Below, piece after piece: positions 8,242-17,252 of a DNA stretch of 64,000 nt. The translations under genes and the position numbers were made by a program. Positions within the stretch are counted from its first letter, which is position 1, and each line of letters begins with the position of its first letter. Under the pieces are notes generated by a model. It saw nothing but the letters and a program-made list of their open reading frames with translations. It was not told the origin of the DNA and did not search any database. The stretch is from Candidatus Acetatifactor stercoripullorum (GTDB lineage Bacteria > Bacillota > Clostridia > Lachnospirales > Lachnospiraceae). The stretch is taken from assembly GCA_019114005.1 (NCBI GenBank), contig DXGH01000027.1, positions 62,001 through 126,000 on the forward strand. The letters are read 5' to 3'.

Positions 8242-9156
8242 ATGAATATAGATGTAAGTTCTTTTATGCAGGACTGCACCCTCTGCCCTCGTCTCTGCCA
8301 CGCCGACAGATTAAACGGCAGAACCGGTTATTGCGGTCAGACTGCCCGGCTTACTGCCGCCAGAGCCGCTCTTCATTTCTGGGAGGAGCCATGTATCTGC
8401 GGCCCTAATGGGTCGGGCACTGTGTTTTTCTCCGGCTGCAGCCTGCAGTGTGTCTTTTGTCAAAATCATGAAATTGCCGTGGGACGACAGGGACAATTTC
8501 TTTCCGAAGAACGCCTCTGTCAAATATTTCTGGAACTGCAGGAACAGAATGCGGCTAATATCAATCTGGTGACTCCCAGTCATTTTATTCCACAAATCTG
8601 CTATGCCCTTAAGAAGGCCAGGGAAAAGGGCCTGTCCATTCCCATTGTGTACAACACCTCCGGCTATGAAAGAGTTTCTTCTCTGAAGCTTCTTGAGGGC
8701 TTGGTGGACATTTATCTTCCCGATTTCAAATATTTTTCCCCTGAGCTTGGCCGCTTTTGCGCCCAGGCGCCGGATTATTTTGAATGGGCCTCCAAGGCGC
8801 TGCAGGAAATGCTGCGGCAGACAGGCCCTCCTCAGTTTGACCAAAAAAGCGGCCTGATGAAGCAGGGAATGATTGTGCGCCACCTGGTCCTGCCGGGACA
8901 GACAAAGGATTCCAAAAAAATTCTGCGTTATCTTCACGACACCTTTGGAAACCAGGTTTACGTGAGCATTATGAATCAATACACTCCTCTTCCCCATGTT
9001 GCCCATATCCCCCAGCTCAACCGCAGGGTCACGCCCTCCGAATATGCCAAAGTGGTGGATTTTGCAGAAAAAATAGGAATCGAGCAAGGATATATTCAGG
9101 AAGGAGAAACCGCCGCCGAGAGCTTTATCCCCTCCTTTGACGGCCAGGGGCTGTAA
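8242..9156 (+). CDS. Radical SAM protein related to pyruvate formate-lyase activase
   Basis: 304 residues from an ATG at 8242, selected because TGAGG lies six bases before it; longer versions would run into the SRP RNA. The radical SAM cluster CSLQCVFC is at Cys66/70/73. Four more cysteines (12, 15, 19, 31) before it could hold a second metal or iron-sulfur centre. The protein belongs to the COG1313 group, often labelled putative PFL activating enzyme, but no PFL-like glycyl radical enzyme is present nearby. Its substrate is unknown. Confidence 0.82.
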   Translation: MNIDVSSFMQDCTLCPRLCHADRLNGRTGYCGQTARLTAARAALHFWEEPCICGPNGSGTVFFSGCSLQCVFCQNHEIAVGRQGQFLSEERLCQIFLELQEQNAANINLVTPSHFIPQICYALKKAREKGLSIPIVYNTSGYERVSSLKLLEGLVDIYLPDFKYFSPELGRFCAQAPDYFEWASKALQEMLRQTGPPQFDQKSGLMKQGMIVRHLVLPGQTKDSKKILRYLHDTFGNQVYVSIMNQYTPLPHVAHIPQLNRRVTPSEYAKVVDFAEKIGIEQGYIQEGETAAESFIPSFDGQGL

Positions 9157-9157
9157 C

Positions 9158-10090
9158 CTAAAGCTCAATGCGCATCAGGTAGTACCCGAATTCCCCCTGC
9201 CTTGCAGGTTCCTCCTTGCACTCAAAGCTTTCAAAGCCAAACATAACAGCAACCTGTTTTTCTCTGTCGTAAAAATTTCCCGGAACTCCTACATAATACA
9301 GAATGCGCCCTCTGCGCTCCACTCTGGTTAATATCAAATGCTCATAGTTATAGTAGCCGTGGAGCAGGAAGCTGTTGTTGGCCATGCGGTAGTATTTTTC
9401 CGGCAGAACCACAAAGTCAGCAGGACCTATGGACAGATAATCTCTTTCATCGCGAAAAGGCCTGATATGAGGATATACGGCAGACAGCTGCTGCCATTTG
9501 CTTTCCGCCAGCCGCATATGCTCTTTTTCCACTTCTCTTTCTCTGACAGAAGCCTGCACGTCTTCCGGCAAGGGATCTGATTTTTCCAAAGGAGCTTTTG
9601 CAGGCTCGGTCTCACTAATGCAGACCTGCGGCTCTTTTTTGGCAGGCTTCGGATTTTCAGGCAAAGCTTTCTCAGGCTCCGGCAAGGTTCTTTCCGCTGC
9701 CGCAAGGGACTCCCCCGGTTCTTTTGGCACTTCCGCCTTTTCGCTCTTGGCAAAGGCACCGTAAATTTCCCTGCCGCTCCCAAGAGGAATCCTGATTCCC
9801 GCAAGGCTGTCATAGGAAATGCCCGTTTTCCCAATGGATGCTCTGTTCAAATTCCTTAGCAAAAGACTTCCCTTTCCTCTCTCCAGTCTGATGCTCCCAA
9901 GCTTTTCCTCCCGCTGCTCGTCCAAAAGAAACACATCCCGCTCAAAGGTGTCTCCCTGACGCAGGCCGCTCACCTGAACAGTAAGATGCAGGGCTTTATC
10001 CCACACCTCCATTTTGACAAATCCCGCCCCCTTACAGCGTTCCTTATTTTCCAGATAATCCAGATATTTTATTTGTCTGTCATAAAACAT
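9158..10090 (-). CDS. Uncharacterised two-part protein, possibly DUF6128
   Basis: 310 residues. Residues 1-110 form a beta-rich unit (IKYLDYLE start, then strands through IRIPLGSGREIYGAF), residues ~115-185 are a low-complexity linker rich in Glu, Pro, Lys and Ala, and the last ~120 residues form a conserved-looking globular end with FLLHGYYNYEHLILTR and GVPGNFYDREKQVAVMFGF. The arrangement resembles Lachnospiraceae proteins labelled DUF6128, which I assign only tentatively. No signal peptide. The ribosome binding site GGGGGG is part of an inverted repeat (10098-10176). It converges on the radical SAM gene with a one-base gap. Confidence 0.7.
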   Translation of the reverse strand: MFYDRQIKYLDYLENKERCKGAGFVKMEVWDKALHLTVQVSGLRQGDTFERDVFLLDEQREEKLGSIRLERGKGSLLLRNLNRASIGKTGISYDSLAGIRIPLGSGREIYGAFAKSEKAEVPKEPGESLAAAERTLPEPEKALPENPKPAKKEPQVCISETEPAKAPLEKSDPLPEDVQASVREREVEKEHMRLAESKWQQLSAVYPHIRPFRDERDYLSIGPADFVVLPEKYYRMANNSFLLHGYYNYEHLILTRVERRGRILYYVGVPGNFYDREKQVAVMFGFESFECKEEPARQGEFGYYLMRIEL

Positions 10091-10097
10091 AAAAAAT

Positions 10098-10176
10098 CCC
10101 CCCGAATATCTCTTAGTCAGGAAATGAAATCACGGCATTTTGGATTTTATTTCTTACTACAAGTATATTCGGGAGG
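10098..10176 (-). terminator. Long-loop inverted repeat covering the DUF6128-like ribosome binding site
   Basis: Arms CCCGAATAT (10101-10109) and ATATTCGGG (10165-10173) are perfect and extend by two more pairs. On the minus strand the 3' arm ends in GGGGGG followed by ATTTTTT, like a terminator of the upstream CdaR-type gene, but the same G-run is the ribosome binding site of the next gene. The 55-base loop is long for a terminator. Confidence 0.4.
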
Positions 10177-10182
10177 TTGTCT

Positions 10183-11271
10183 CTAATATTCCAAGGAGTC
10201 TAAATACTTCATATAATTTACCACCATAAGGGCAATCTTAAAGGTCAGCGCATCGTCAAAATTGCGCAGGTCCAGACCTGTGCTTTTTTGTATCTTTTCA
10301 ATCCTGTAAACAAGCGTATTGCGATGCACAAACAGCTGTCTGGAGGTTTCCGACACGTTCAAATTATTTTCAAAAAACTTATTAATAGTGGTCAGCGTCT
10401 CCTCATCCAGATCACTTGGCACATTTTCTCCAAAAATCTCCTCGATAAAAATCTTGCACAGGTTCACAGGGAGCTGGTAGATCAGGCGTCCGATTCCCAG
10501 TGTGCTGTAAGCCACTACGCTTCTCTCCACATAAAATATTTTGCCCACATCCAGAGCCATCTTGGCTTCCTTGTAAGACTTGGACACATCTTTCAGCTCC
10601 TGGACTACCGTGCCATACGCAACCTTTACATTCATCATGGCCTCTGCATTCATCATTGCCACAATCGTATTGGCCACACTTTCAAGCGCCTCCGGCTCCG
10701 CGTCCTGCTCCAGCGCCTTGATCAATATGACGCTGCTTTCATCCACCGCCGTAATATAATCCCCTGCCTGGCTGGAAAACATGCCCTTTAGCAGTTCCGT
10801 CACAATACCGTCCTTTTCCAGCTTTGTCTCCACAAGAAACACCGCTCTGGGCGCCGTCACCTCCACATGAAGCTTCTTGGCCCTGTTATAAATATCCACC
10901 AGGAGAAGATTGTCCAGCAGAAGATTCTGGAAAAAGTTGTTGCGGTCAAATCTCTCCTTATAGGCAATGACCAAATTCTGAATCTGGCACACTGCGATCT
11001 TTCCAACCATATATACATCATCGCTCATGCCTCTTGCCACCAGTACATAAAGAGGGTCTCCCTCGTCCAATATCTTTAACAAATGATGGGCTCCGATCAC
11101 CTGGCTGTCCGCCGGAGAATTTGCAAATCCCACAATCAAGTCTACCGTAATCTCCATCTGGCTCATGGTGGAGGCTACCAGAATTCCCGTCATGTCATAT
11201 ACGGCCAGGTCTACTTTTGTAATTGCCTTAAGTTCATCTATGCTTGTTTGAATAATCTGACCTGTAATCAT
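10183..11271 (-). CDS. CdaR/PucR-family transcriptional regulator
   Basis: 362 residues. The N-terminal ~130 residues resemble the sugar-diacid-recognition sensory region of CdaR proteins (VDLAVYDMTGILVAST), the middle is a GGDEF-like remnant typical of this family, and the C-terminus is a PucR-type helix-turn-helix: LNVSETSRQLFVHRNTLVYR then LRNFDDALTFKIALMV. Such proteins activate sugar-acid or purine genes. It lies directly downstream of the MsmX-like ATPase gene, from which it is separated by a strong terminator, so it may respond to carbohydrate supply. The ligand is unknown. Confidence 0.85.
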   Translation of the reverse strand: MITGQIIQTSIDELKAITKVDLAVYDMTGILVASTMSQMEITVDLIVGFANSPADSQVIGAHHLLKILDEGDPLYVLVARGMSDDVYMVGKIAVCQIQNLVIAYKERFDRNNFFQNLLLDNLLLVDIYNRAKKLHVEVTAPRAVFLVETKLEKDGIVTELLKGMFSSQAGDYITAVDESSVILIKALEQDAEPEALESVANTIVAMMNAEAMMNVKVAYGTVVQELKDVSKSYKEAKMALDVGKIFYVERSVVAYSTLGIGRLIYQLPVNLCKIFIEEIFGENVPSDLDEETLTTINKFFENNLNVSETSRQLFVHRNTLVYRIEKIQKSTGLDLRNFDDALTFKIALMVVNYMKYLDSLEY

Positions 11272-11320
11272 TTTCCCTTTCCTTTCTTTCAGCCTGTCAA
11301 AGTTTGCGGCGCTTCTTTAA

Positions 11321-11357
11321 AAAACCCCTTTGGCCTTTCAAACAGCCAAAGGGGTTT
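11321..11357 (-). terminator. Intrinsic terminator of the sugar ATPase gene
   Basis: AAAACCCCTTTGGC (11321-11334) and GCCAAAGGGGTTT (11345-11357) form a 13-bp stem with a short loop; on the minus strand the stem is followed by a T-run. Confidence 0.88.
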
Positions 11358-11410
11358 CTATGCTTCCTTTACATAAGGATGTCCCGAAAAACGCGGCAGC
11401 CTTTATTTTA

Positions 11411-12523
11411 CTAGTTTGTGATAACCTGCTCAGTCTCTTTGTCGAATACATGAATCTTCTCAACATCAAGCGCAAACTTAACTGTGTCGCCAGGTCTTGC
11501 AGTGGTACGAGGATCTACTCTTGCAGTCATAGCGTACTCATCCAGATCAAAGTACAGATAAACCTCTGCACCAAGCAGCTCGTACACCTTGATGGTGGAT
11601 TCAAATACACTCTGAGGAGAGGTCTCAATGTACATCTCAGAATCATACACATCCTCAGGACGGATACCAAAGGTAACAACCTTTCCGTCATAACCGCCGT
11701 CAATAATCTTCTTAGATTTTGCGGGAGGAAGAGGAATGCTGTGGCCTGCGATCTCCAGGTTTGCGACATCGCCGGTAACCTTAACAGTAGCATCCAGGAA
11801 GTTCATCTGAGGAGATCCCATGAAGCCTGCTACAAACAGATTACAAGGCTTCTCATACAGATTCTGAGGGGTATCTACCTGCTGGATTACACCGTCCTTC
11901 ATAACTACGATTCTGGTACCAAGGGTCATAGCCTCTGTCTGGTCATGGGTAACGTAGATGATGGTGGTGCCCAGTTTCTGATGCAGCTTTGCAATCTCAA
12001 TACGCATCTGCACACGCAGCTTTGCATCCAGGTTGGAAAGAGGCTCATCCATAAGGAATACCTTAGGATTACGAACGATAGCACGGCCCATGGCAACACG
12101 CTGTCTCTGACCACCGGACAAAGCCTTGGGTTTACGATCAAGCAAAGGAGTCAAATCCAGAATCTTGGCAGCTTCCTTAACCATCTTGTCGATCTGATCC
12201 TTGGGAACCTTTCTCAGCTTCAGACCAAATGCCATATTGTCGTATACGGACATATGAGGATACAGAGCATAGTTCTGGAATACCATTGCGATATCTCTGT
12301 CCTTGGGCTCCACATCGTTCACAACTCTGTCGCCGATTTTCAGCTCGCCGGAGGAAATGTCTTCCAGACCTGCAATCATACGAAGGGTAGTGGTCTTACC
12401 ACATCCGGAAGGTCCTACGAAAATAATGAATTCCTGATCTGCAATCTCGAGATTGAAGTCCTTAACCGCTTCAAATCCATTGGGATATACCTTGCAGACA
12501 TTCTTTAAAGATAAACTTGCCAT
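11411..12523 (-). CDS. Multi-sugar ABC transporter ATPase (MsmX/UgpC/MalK family)
   Basis: 370 residues. Walker A GPSGCGKTTTLRMI, signature LSGGQRQRVAMGRA and Walker B VFLMDEPLSNLDA are all intact, followed by the C-terminal regulatory OB-fold domain (~240-370) typical of MalK-type subunits (FGIRPEDVY). It energises CUT1 sugar importers from the cytoplasmic face. No permease or binding-protein gene adjoins it. MsmX-type ATPases often serve several transporters, and the CUT1 system at 24.3-27.4 kb lacks its own ATPase, so this is the probable partner. Codon use looks strongly optimised compared with neighbours, suggesting high expression. Confidence 0.93.
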   Translation of the reverse strand: MASLSLKNVCKVYPNGFEAVKDFNLEIADQEFIIFVGPSGCGKTTTLRMIAGLEDISSGELKIGDRVVNDVEPKDRDIAMVFQNYALYPHMSVYDNMAFGLKLRKVPKDQIDKMVKEAAKILDLTPLLDRKPKALSGGQRQRVAMGRAIVRNPKVFLMDEPLSNLDAKLRVQMRIEIAKLHQKLGTTIIYVTHDQTEAMTLGTRIVVMKDGVIQQVDTPQNLYEKPCNLFVAGFMGSPQMNFLDATVKVTGDVANLEIAGHSIPLPPAKSKKIIDGGYDGKVVTFGIRPEDVYDSEMYIETSPQSVFESTIKVYELLGAEVYLYFDLDEYAMTARVDPRTTARPGDTVKFALDVEKIHVFDKETEQVITN

Positions 12524-12757
12524 ACTGGTAAACTCCTTTCATGTTTACAAAATACTTTTCTTTCTGATAGTTTGACTTTCGTCATTTGAGTCTGAATTAA
12601 GTATATCTAAAATCCTGTTCTTGCGCCATACCACTATTTCACAAAGATTTTGCTTCCTATTGTAAGAATTGCTTATAAACTTGGACTTTTTTTCGTCCAT
12701 TGGTCATTCTGAACAAAATATGATCTTTTTCCTGTGCAGAATACACAAGAATAGACC

Positions 12758-13477
12758 TTACTTACGATCCTCTCTGTCTATCAGCGTCTCATCAAGCTCG
12801 TCTTTAAAGATTCTTTCATCCTCTTCCGGGTTCTGATTCTCCTTTGGACCGCTGTTTTCCTCCATCTGGGCCTCCAGCTTTTTAAAAAATTTATTATACA
12901 TCAATGCGGATAGAAAGGCAGGCACCGACAATCCGAATAAAAACACCACTGGGGTGGCCGCCGGAACAAAGATATACAGCGCAATGGGAACCACAATTCC
13001 AAGAATCAGCATGGCAATGGTCTTTGGAAACTGCAGGATGCTCATAATAAGAGCATTTTTCAATGTACGGTATATGGTATTTTCAAATTTTGCAAGCACC
13101 GGAAACACAAAGGTAGCGGTAAACAGCACCAGCACTCCCACAGCAGTAATCACAATCTGAAGAGCCTGGGGAAACTCCATGCCGGAATTTCTCATGATAT
13201 AAAAATCTCCAAGTAAGACGGCAAACAAAAGCAGAAGCAGAAGCCAGATCAAAGTTGCCTGTCTGAAGTTTTCCTTAAAGGATTTAAAAAACCCTCTGGT
13301 GATATAGCATTCCTCATTTCTCACCATTTTTAACGCCATATAGTGCATAGCGGTCAAAGAGGCGCCAATGGTAACAATGGGGATGCAGCAGATAAAGGTC
13401 AAAATATTCAGCCAGAGCAAATCTGCCATCTTATTTAAAAACTGCATCAACGGGCTGTCTAAGTCAAAAATTTTCAT
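12758..13477 (-). CDS. YesL-like DUF624 membrane protein
   Basis: 239 residues from an ATG at 13477 preceded by AGGAAAGG. Five or so hydrophobic segments are visible, with the DUF624 start MKIFDLDSPLMQFLNKMADL and the conserved GASLTAMHYMALK region after TM1. The C-terminal ~40 residues are acidic and cytoplasmic. YesL-type proteins commonly sit in sugar ABC operons and are thought to assist transporter function; here it is just upstream of the orphan sugar ATPase, in the same direction but with a 234-base gap. Its molecular role is not known. Confidence 0.82.
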   Translation of the reverse strand: MKIFDLDSPLMQFLNKMADLLWLNILTFICCIPIVTIGASLTAMHYMALKMVRNEECYITRGFFKSFKENFRQATLIWLLLLLLFAVLLGDFYIMRNSGMEFPQALQIVITAVGVLVLFTATFVFPVLAKFENTIYRTLKNALIMSILQFPKTIAMLILGIVVPIALYIFVPAATPVVFLFGLSVPAFLSALMYNKFFKKLEAQMEENSGPKENQNPEEDERIFKDELDETLIDREDRK

Positions 13478-13514
13478 TTTCCGTCTAATCCTTTCCTCTG
13501 TACAAGCCTGCGTA

Positions 13515-14009
13515 TTACAAGCTCTTTCTGTCAAAAATTTTTTCCATGGAGGTCACCCGGATCCCCGAGTATTCCTCCTCCCCATTCACCGCGTTAAAAC
13601 CAAGCTTCCGGTAAAATTCCACCGCATAGGGCGCCGCCTTTAACGACATATAGCGCTCCCCTTCCTCTCTTTGCAAGTACTGGCAGAGCTTTTCCAGCAG
13701 GGTTTTCCCCACTCCTCTTCGGTGATAATCCTCATCTACAAACAAAAGGGACAAATGGTTCCTGTTTCTGATGGAACCTGCGCCGATCACCCGGCCCTTG
13801 TCAAGGGCTACCATCATCTGGTAATCCCCCCGCAGAAAAGCCGCATGCAGCTTGTCATCCGTTATAAAATCAAAAAAATTCCGAATTCCCTCTTCCGTAT
13901 AGTCATTCCCCTCAAACTTCAAAAAGGTTTTCCAGATCATCTCCATGGCAGGCGCCCATTCGTCCTCTTTCGCCCACCTGAATTCATAGGACATTCGCTT
14001 TTCACTCAT
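13515..14009 (-). CDS. GNAT-family N-acetyltransferase
   Basis: 164 residues. The acetyl-CoA-binding motif is recognisable: LSLLFVDEDYHRRGVGKTLL, with the R-R-G-V-G loop, followed by the fourth motif AVEFYRKLGF. The substrate cannot be inferred. The ATG at 14009 follows a GGGGCGG. It lies between the lipase and YesL genes in the same direction, with short gaps (15 and 37 bases), so all may be cotranscribed. Confidence 0.88.
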   Translation of the reverse strand: MSEKRMSYEFRWAKEDEWAPAMEMIWKTFLKFEGNDYTEEGIRNFFDFITDDKLHAAFLRGDYQMMVALDKGRVIGAGSIRNRNHLSLLFVDEDYHRRGVGKTLLEKLCQYLQREEGERYMSLKAAPYAVEFYRKLGFNAVNGEEEYSGIRVTSMEKIFDRKSL

Positions 14010-14024
14010 CACAGAACACCGCCC

Positions 14025-14960
14025 CTATCTTTTACACCATTTTTTCATCCACTGCCAGATATCCTCCATGACAGCGTCCCTGTTGATTTCATTCAGAAGC
14101 TCGTGCCTGGCTCCCTCGTACAGCTCCAGGGTTACATTCTGCATACCCGCCTCCTTCAGAGAATCAAATGCTCTGCGTACTCCCTCACCGTAATCCCCTA
14201 CCGGATCCTTGTCACCTGACACAACAAGCAGTGGAAGCTCCTTGGGCATCTTCTCGAGATTTTCCTTTTTCTGGATTCTGGAAATCAACTCAAAAAGCGT
14301 CTGAAAGCCGTTTACGGTAAATACGAATCCGCACAGAGGGTCTGCAACATATTGATCCACCCGGCTCTCGTCCCGGCTCAGCCAGTCAAAGGATGTGCGG
14401 GGATTTTCTATTTTCTGGTTATAGCCTCCAAAGGCAGCCTTATCCAGGGCCCTACTCACATGCCTGGAGCCGAAAAACAGCTTCTGCAGGCAGGCAAACG
14501 CCTTAGAGACCCTGATCAGCCCAGACGGCTGCATTCCCGTTCCCATGATAACCGCCGCCGAAATGCCTGACCCATAACGGCACAGATAATTGCGCAGAAT
14601 AAAGGAGCCCATACTGTGCCCTGCAATGATGTAGGGAATCTCAGGATAAATCTGCTGGGTAAGCTTTTTCAGCCGGTGAGCATCCCGCACCACCACCGTG
14701 GCCGGGTCCTGCTCACAAAAATATCCGTAAGGCTCTCCCTCCCGCACGCTTTTCCCGTGCCCCAGATGATCCTCTCCGGTAACTACACAGCCTCGTTCTG
14801 TGAGAAACGCCGCAAATTCCTCATACCGCTCCACATACTCCGCCATGCCGTGGATGATCTGCACCACGCAGACAGGCTCCTCCTTGTCAGGCAGGTATCG
14901 CAAAGCATGAATTTTGCTTTTGCCATCCCTGGAGTCGAAATAAAACGCTTCCTTTCTCAA
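14025..14960 (-). CDS. Alpha/beta hydrolase, monoacylglycerol-lipase-like
   Basis: 311 residues if translation starts at a TTG at 14960, chosen because GGAGGTG stands just before it and because the longer ATG-started frame (15047) passes through the metG terminator. The serine hydrolase fold is clear: VVQIIHGMAEYVERY (oxyanion HG), nucleophile elbow AGHSMGS, acid Asp in SGDKDPVGDYGEG and His in YEGARHELLNE. The domain matches the lysophospholipase/monoacylglycerol lipase group. No signal peptide, so it should act on lipids or esters in the cytoplasm. The physiological substrate is unknown. Confidence 0.85.
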   Translation of the reverse strand: MRKEAFYFDSRDGKSKIHALRYLPDKEEPVCVVQIIHGMAEYVERYEEFAAFLTERGCVVTGEDHLGHGKSVREGEPYGYFCEQDPATVVVRDAHRLKKLTQQIYPEIPYIIAGHSMGSFILRNYLCRYGSGISAAVIMGTGMQPSGLIRVSKAFACLQKLFFGSRHVSRALDKAAFGGYNQKIENPRTSFDWLSRDESRVDQYVADPLCGFVFTVNGFQTLFELISRIQKKENLEKMPKELPLLVVSGDKDPVGDYGEGVRRAFDSLKEAGMQNVTLELYEGARHELLNEINRDAVMEDIWQWMKKWCKR

Positions 14961-15017
14961 AATGCACCTCCGGCCTTCTTTTAAAAAAGCAATCAGCATC
15001 TGTCGCTTCTTTTGTGC

Positions 15018-15051
15018 AAAAATACATGGTTCCTTTATCAGAACCATGTAT
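15018..15051 (-). terminator. metG terminator
   Basis: Perfect 11-bp arms ATACATGGTTC (15022-15032) and GAACCATGTAT (15041-15051) with an 8-base loop; on the minus strand TTTTTG follows. It lies ~50 bases after the metG stop codon. Confidence 0.75.
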
Positions 15052-15097
15052 CCATTATAACCTATTTTCTACGGGATTTTAACCCCTTTAGAAAAAA

Positions 15098-17092
15098 TTA
15101 ACAGATTTCGGCCCCGGCAGGCATATCCTTCTCAGGGGTCACCAGTGCAAGGCGTCCTTGTGCGTCCTCTGCGCACAGAAGCATTCCCTCAGAAACCACG
15201 CCCGCAAGAGTGGCAGGCTTTAGGTTCACTAAAACCATCACCTTTTTGCCTACCATTTCCTCCGGAGTATAGTATGCCTTGATGCCGGACACAATCTGGC
15301 GCACCCTGCTTCCCACACGCACCTGGCTGCACAAGAGCTTTTTGGATTTCGGCACGGCCTCACAGGCTATGATCTCTCCCACCTGAAACTGCAGCTTCGC
15401 AAAATCATCGTAGGTAATCTCTTCCTTATCCTCCACATCAATCACAGACGCTTCTGCCTCCGCCTCCTGTGCCTGTGCCGTTTCCTTTTCCTGCTCTGCG
15501 GCAGCTGCAACCGCTTCCTCCCTGGCAGCCACTTCCTTCATATCCAGACGCGCAAAGAGAATTTCCGGCTTTTCCGTAACCTTCGTTCCGCTCTCATAAA
15601 GGCCAAACTTCTTGAGCCTGTCAAAATCCCGAAGGGAGGTATTTAACTGAGCTGCAATCTTTTGTGCGGTCTCGGGCATAAAGGGCTCCAGCAGAGAAGC
15701 GCCGATTACAATCCCCTCCACCAGATGATAAAGCACCGTGGAAAGGCGGTCTGCCTTGGCAGAATCCTTTGCCAGCACCCAGGGCTCAGTTTCATCAATA
15801 TACTTATTGCATCTCTTAAATACGGTAAAGATTTCCGTCAGGGCGTCCGCCACCCGGAGGGTCTCCATTTTTTCACAGACCTTTTCATAAGCGGCTGTCA
15901 CTGTGTTTTCCATATCCTCATCTATGGCTTTGTCCTGGGGCGTAAGCTGTACGCCCTTATTTTCCACAATCCCGCCAAAGTACTTGTTACTCATGGATAT
16001 GGTACGGTTCACCAGATTCCCCAGGGTATTGGCCAGATCGGAATTCAGCCGCTCCGCCACCAGCTCCCAGGTGATGCTGCCGTCATTGTCATAGGGCATC
16101 TCGTGAAGCACATAGTAACGCACTGCATCCACGCCAAAGTAATCCACCAGATCGTCAGCGTACACCACATTCCCCTTCGACTTGCTCATCTTTCCGCCGC
16201 CCGTCAAAAGCCAAGGATGTCCAAATACCTGCTTGGGAAGGGGCTCTCCCAGCGCCATCAGAAAGATAGGCCAGTAAATAGTATGGAAACGGATAATGTC
16301 CTTGCCGATCAGATGCAGGTCTGCAGGCCACAGTTTTTTATACTGCTCAGAGCTCTCCCCGTCGGCGTCATAGCCTATTCCCGTAATATAATTGGTCAGG
16401 GCGTCCAGCCACACATAAATCACATGCTGATTGTCAAAGTCCACCGGAATCCCCCACTTGAAGGAGGTACGTGACACACACAAATCCTGCAGTCCCGGAA
16501 GCAGGAAGTTATTCATCATCTCGTTTTTGCGGGATACGGGCTGGATAAATTCCGGGTGTTCATTGATGTGCGCAATGAGCCTGTCCGCATATTTGCTCAT
16601 GCGGAAGAAATACGCCTCCTCCTTGGCAGGCTTTACCTCTCTGCCGCAGTCCGGGCATTTCCCGTCCACCAGCTGGGACTCTGTCCAGAAGGATTCACAG
16701 GGAGTACAGTAGAGTCCCTCATAGGAGCCCTTGTAAATGTCTCCCTGTTCATAAAGCTTTCTGAATATCTTCTGCACCTGCCTTTCATGATCTTCATCGG
16801 TGGTGCGGATAAATTTGTCATAAGAAATATTCAAAAGATCGCAGAGGCTCTTTATGATGCCCGCCACCTTGTCCACATATTCCTTGGGCGTGACCCCGGC
16901 TTCGGCCGCCTTCAGCTCGATTTTCTGGCCATGCTCATCGGTGCCGGTCTGGAAAAAGACGTCGTACCCCTCCTTGCGTTTGAATCTTGCAATGCTGTCC
17001 GCCAGCACAACCTCGTAATTATTGCCTATGTGAGGCTTTCCCGAGGTGTAGGCGATGGCTGTGGTAAGATAATATTTCCCTTTATTCTCCAT
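15098..17092 (-). CDS. metG: Methionyl-tRNA synthetase
   Basis: 664 residues, full length. It charges tRNA-Met for initiation and elongation. The class I signatures are present as GKPHIGNNYE (HIGH region) and KMSKSKG; a zinc knuckle is seen as CTPCESFW...CPDCG near residue 125-150. The anticodon-binding helical domain follows, then a Lys/Glu/Ala-rich linker (~520-555) and a C-terminal EMAP/Trbp111-type tRNA-binding domain (FQVGEIIACEAVPKSKKLL...). The gene has its own promoter and a T-box leader, so expression should rise when uncharged tRNA-Met accumulates. Confidence 0.97.
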   Translation of the reverse strand: MENKGKYYLTTAIAYTSGKPHIGNNYEVVLADSIARFKRKEGYDVFFQTGTDEHGQKIELKAAEAGVTPKEYVDKVAGIIKSLCDLLNISYDKFIRTTDEDHERQVQKIFRKLYEQGDIYKGSYEGLYCTPCESFWTESQLVDGKCPDCGREVKPAKEEAYFFRMSKYADRLIAHINEHPEFIQPVSRKNEMMNNFLLPGLQDLCVSRTSFKWGIPVDFDNQHVIYVWLDALTNYITGIGYDADGESSEQYKKLWPADLHLIGKDIIRFHTIYWPIFLMALGEPLPKQVFGHPWLLTGGGKMSKSKGNVVYADDLVDYFGVDAVRYYVLHEMPYDNDGSITWELVAERLNSDLANTLGNLVNRTISMSNKYFGGIVENKGVQLTPQDKAIDEDMENTVTAAYEKVCEKMETLRVADALTEIFTVFKRCNKYIDETEPWVLAKDSAKADRLSTVLYHLVEGIVIGASLLEPFMPETAQKIAAQLNTSLRDFDRLKKFGLYESGTKVTEKPEILFARLDMKEVAAREEAVAAAAEQEKETAQAQEAEAEASVIDVEDKEEITYDDFAKLQFQVGEIIACEAVPKSKKLLCSQVRVGSRVRQIVSGIKAYYTPEEMVGKKVMVLVNLKPATLAGVVSEGMLLCAEDAQGRLALVTPEKDMPAGAEIC

Positions 17093-17099
17093 AATTTAT

Positions 17100-17250
17100 G
17101 CTCCTTTCTTCTGGAAAAACTGACTCTTCCTCCATGAGCAGGTCCCGGTCGCTTCGCTTCCCGGGACTCGCGTTGCTCGTCATTTTTTCCGGCTTTCGTC
17201 CGCTCACGCCAGCGTGGCAGACTTCCTCCGGATAAACTGACTCTGCTCAT
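17100..17250. repeat. Repeat-rich spacer between T-box terminator and metG
   Basis: Two copies of a ~20-base element beginning GAGTCAGTTT and containing CCGGAGGAA or CCAGAAGAA on the minus strand lie at the two ends of this 150-base stretch (around 17108-17130 and 17223-17244). Between them is a small GC-rich hairpin with arms TCCCGG/CCGGGA. No open frame is convincing. It lengthens the metG leader and may be the remains of a small intergenic repeat. Confidence 0.4.
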
Positions 17251-17252
17251 TC

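Noticed and set aside
8242..9156. Pyruvate formate-lyase activating enzyme as a firm name
   Set aside because: The cysteine motif fits a broad radical SAM group; no PFL is nearby and extra N-terminal cysteines differ from PflA.
14961..15047. N-terminal extension of the lipase gene
   Set aside because: It would be translated through the metG terminator hairpin. A TTG at 14960 with GGAGGTG directly upstream explains the family start better.
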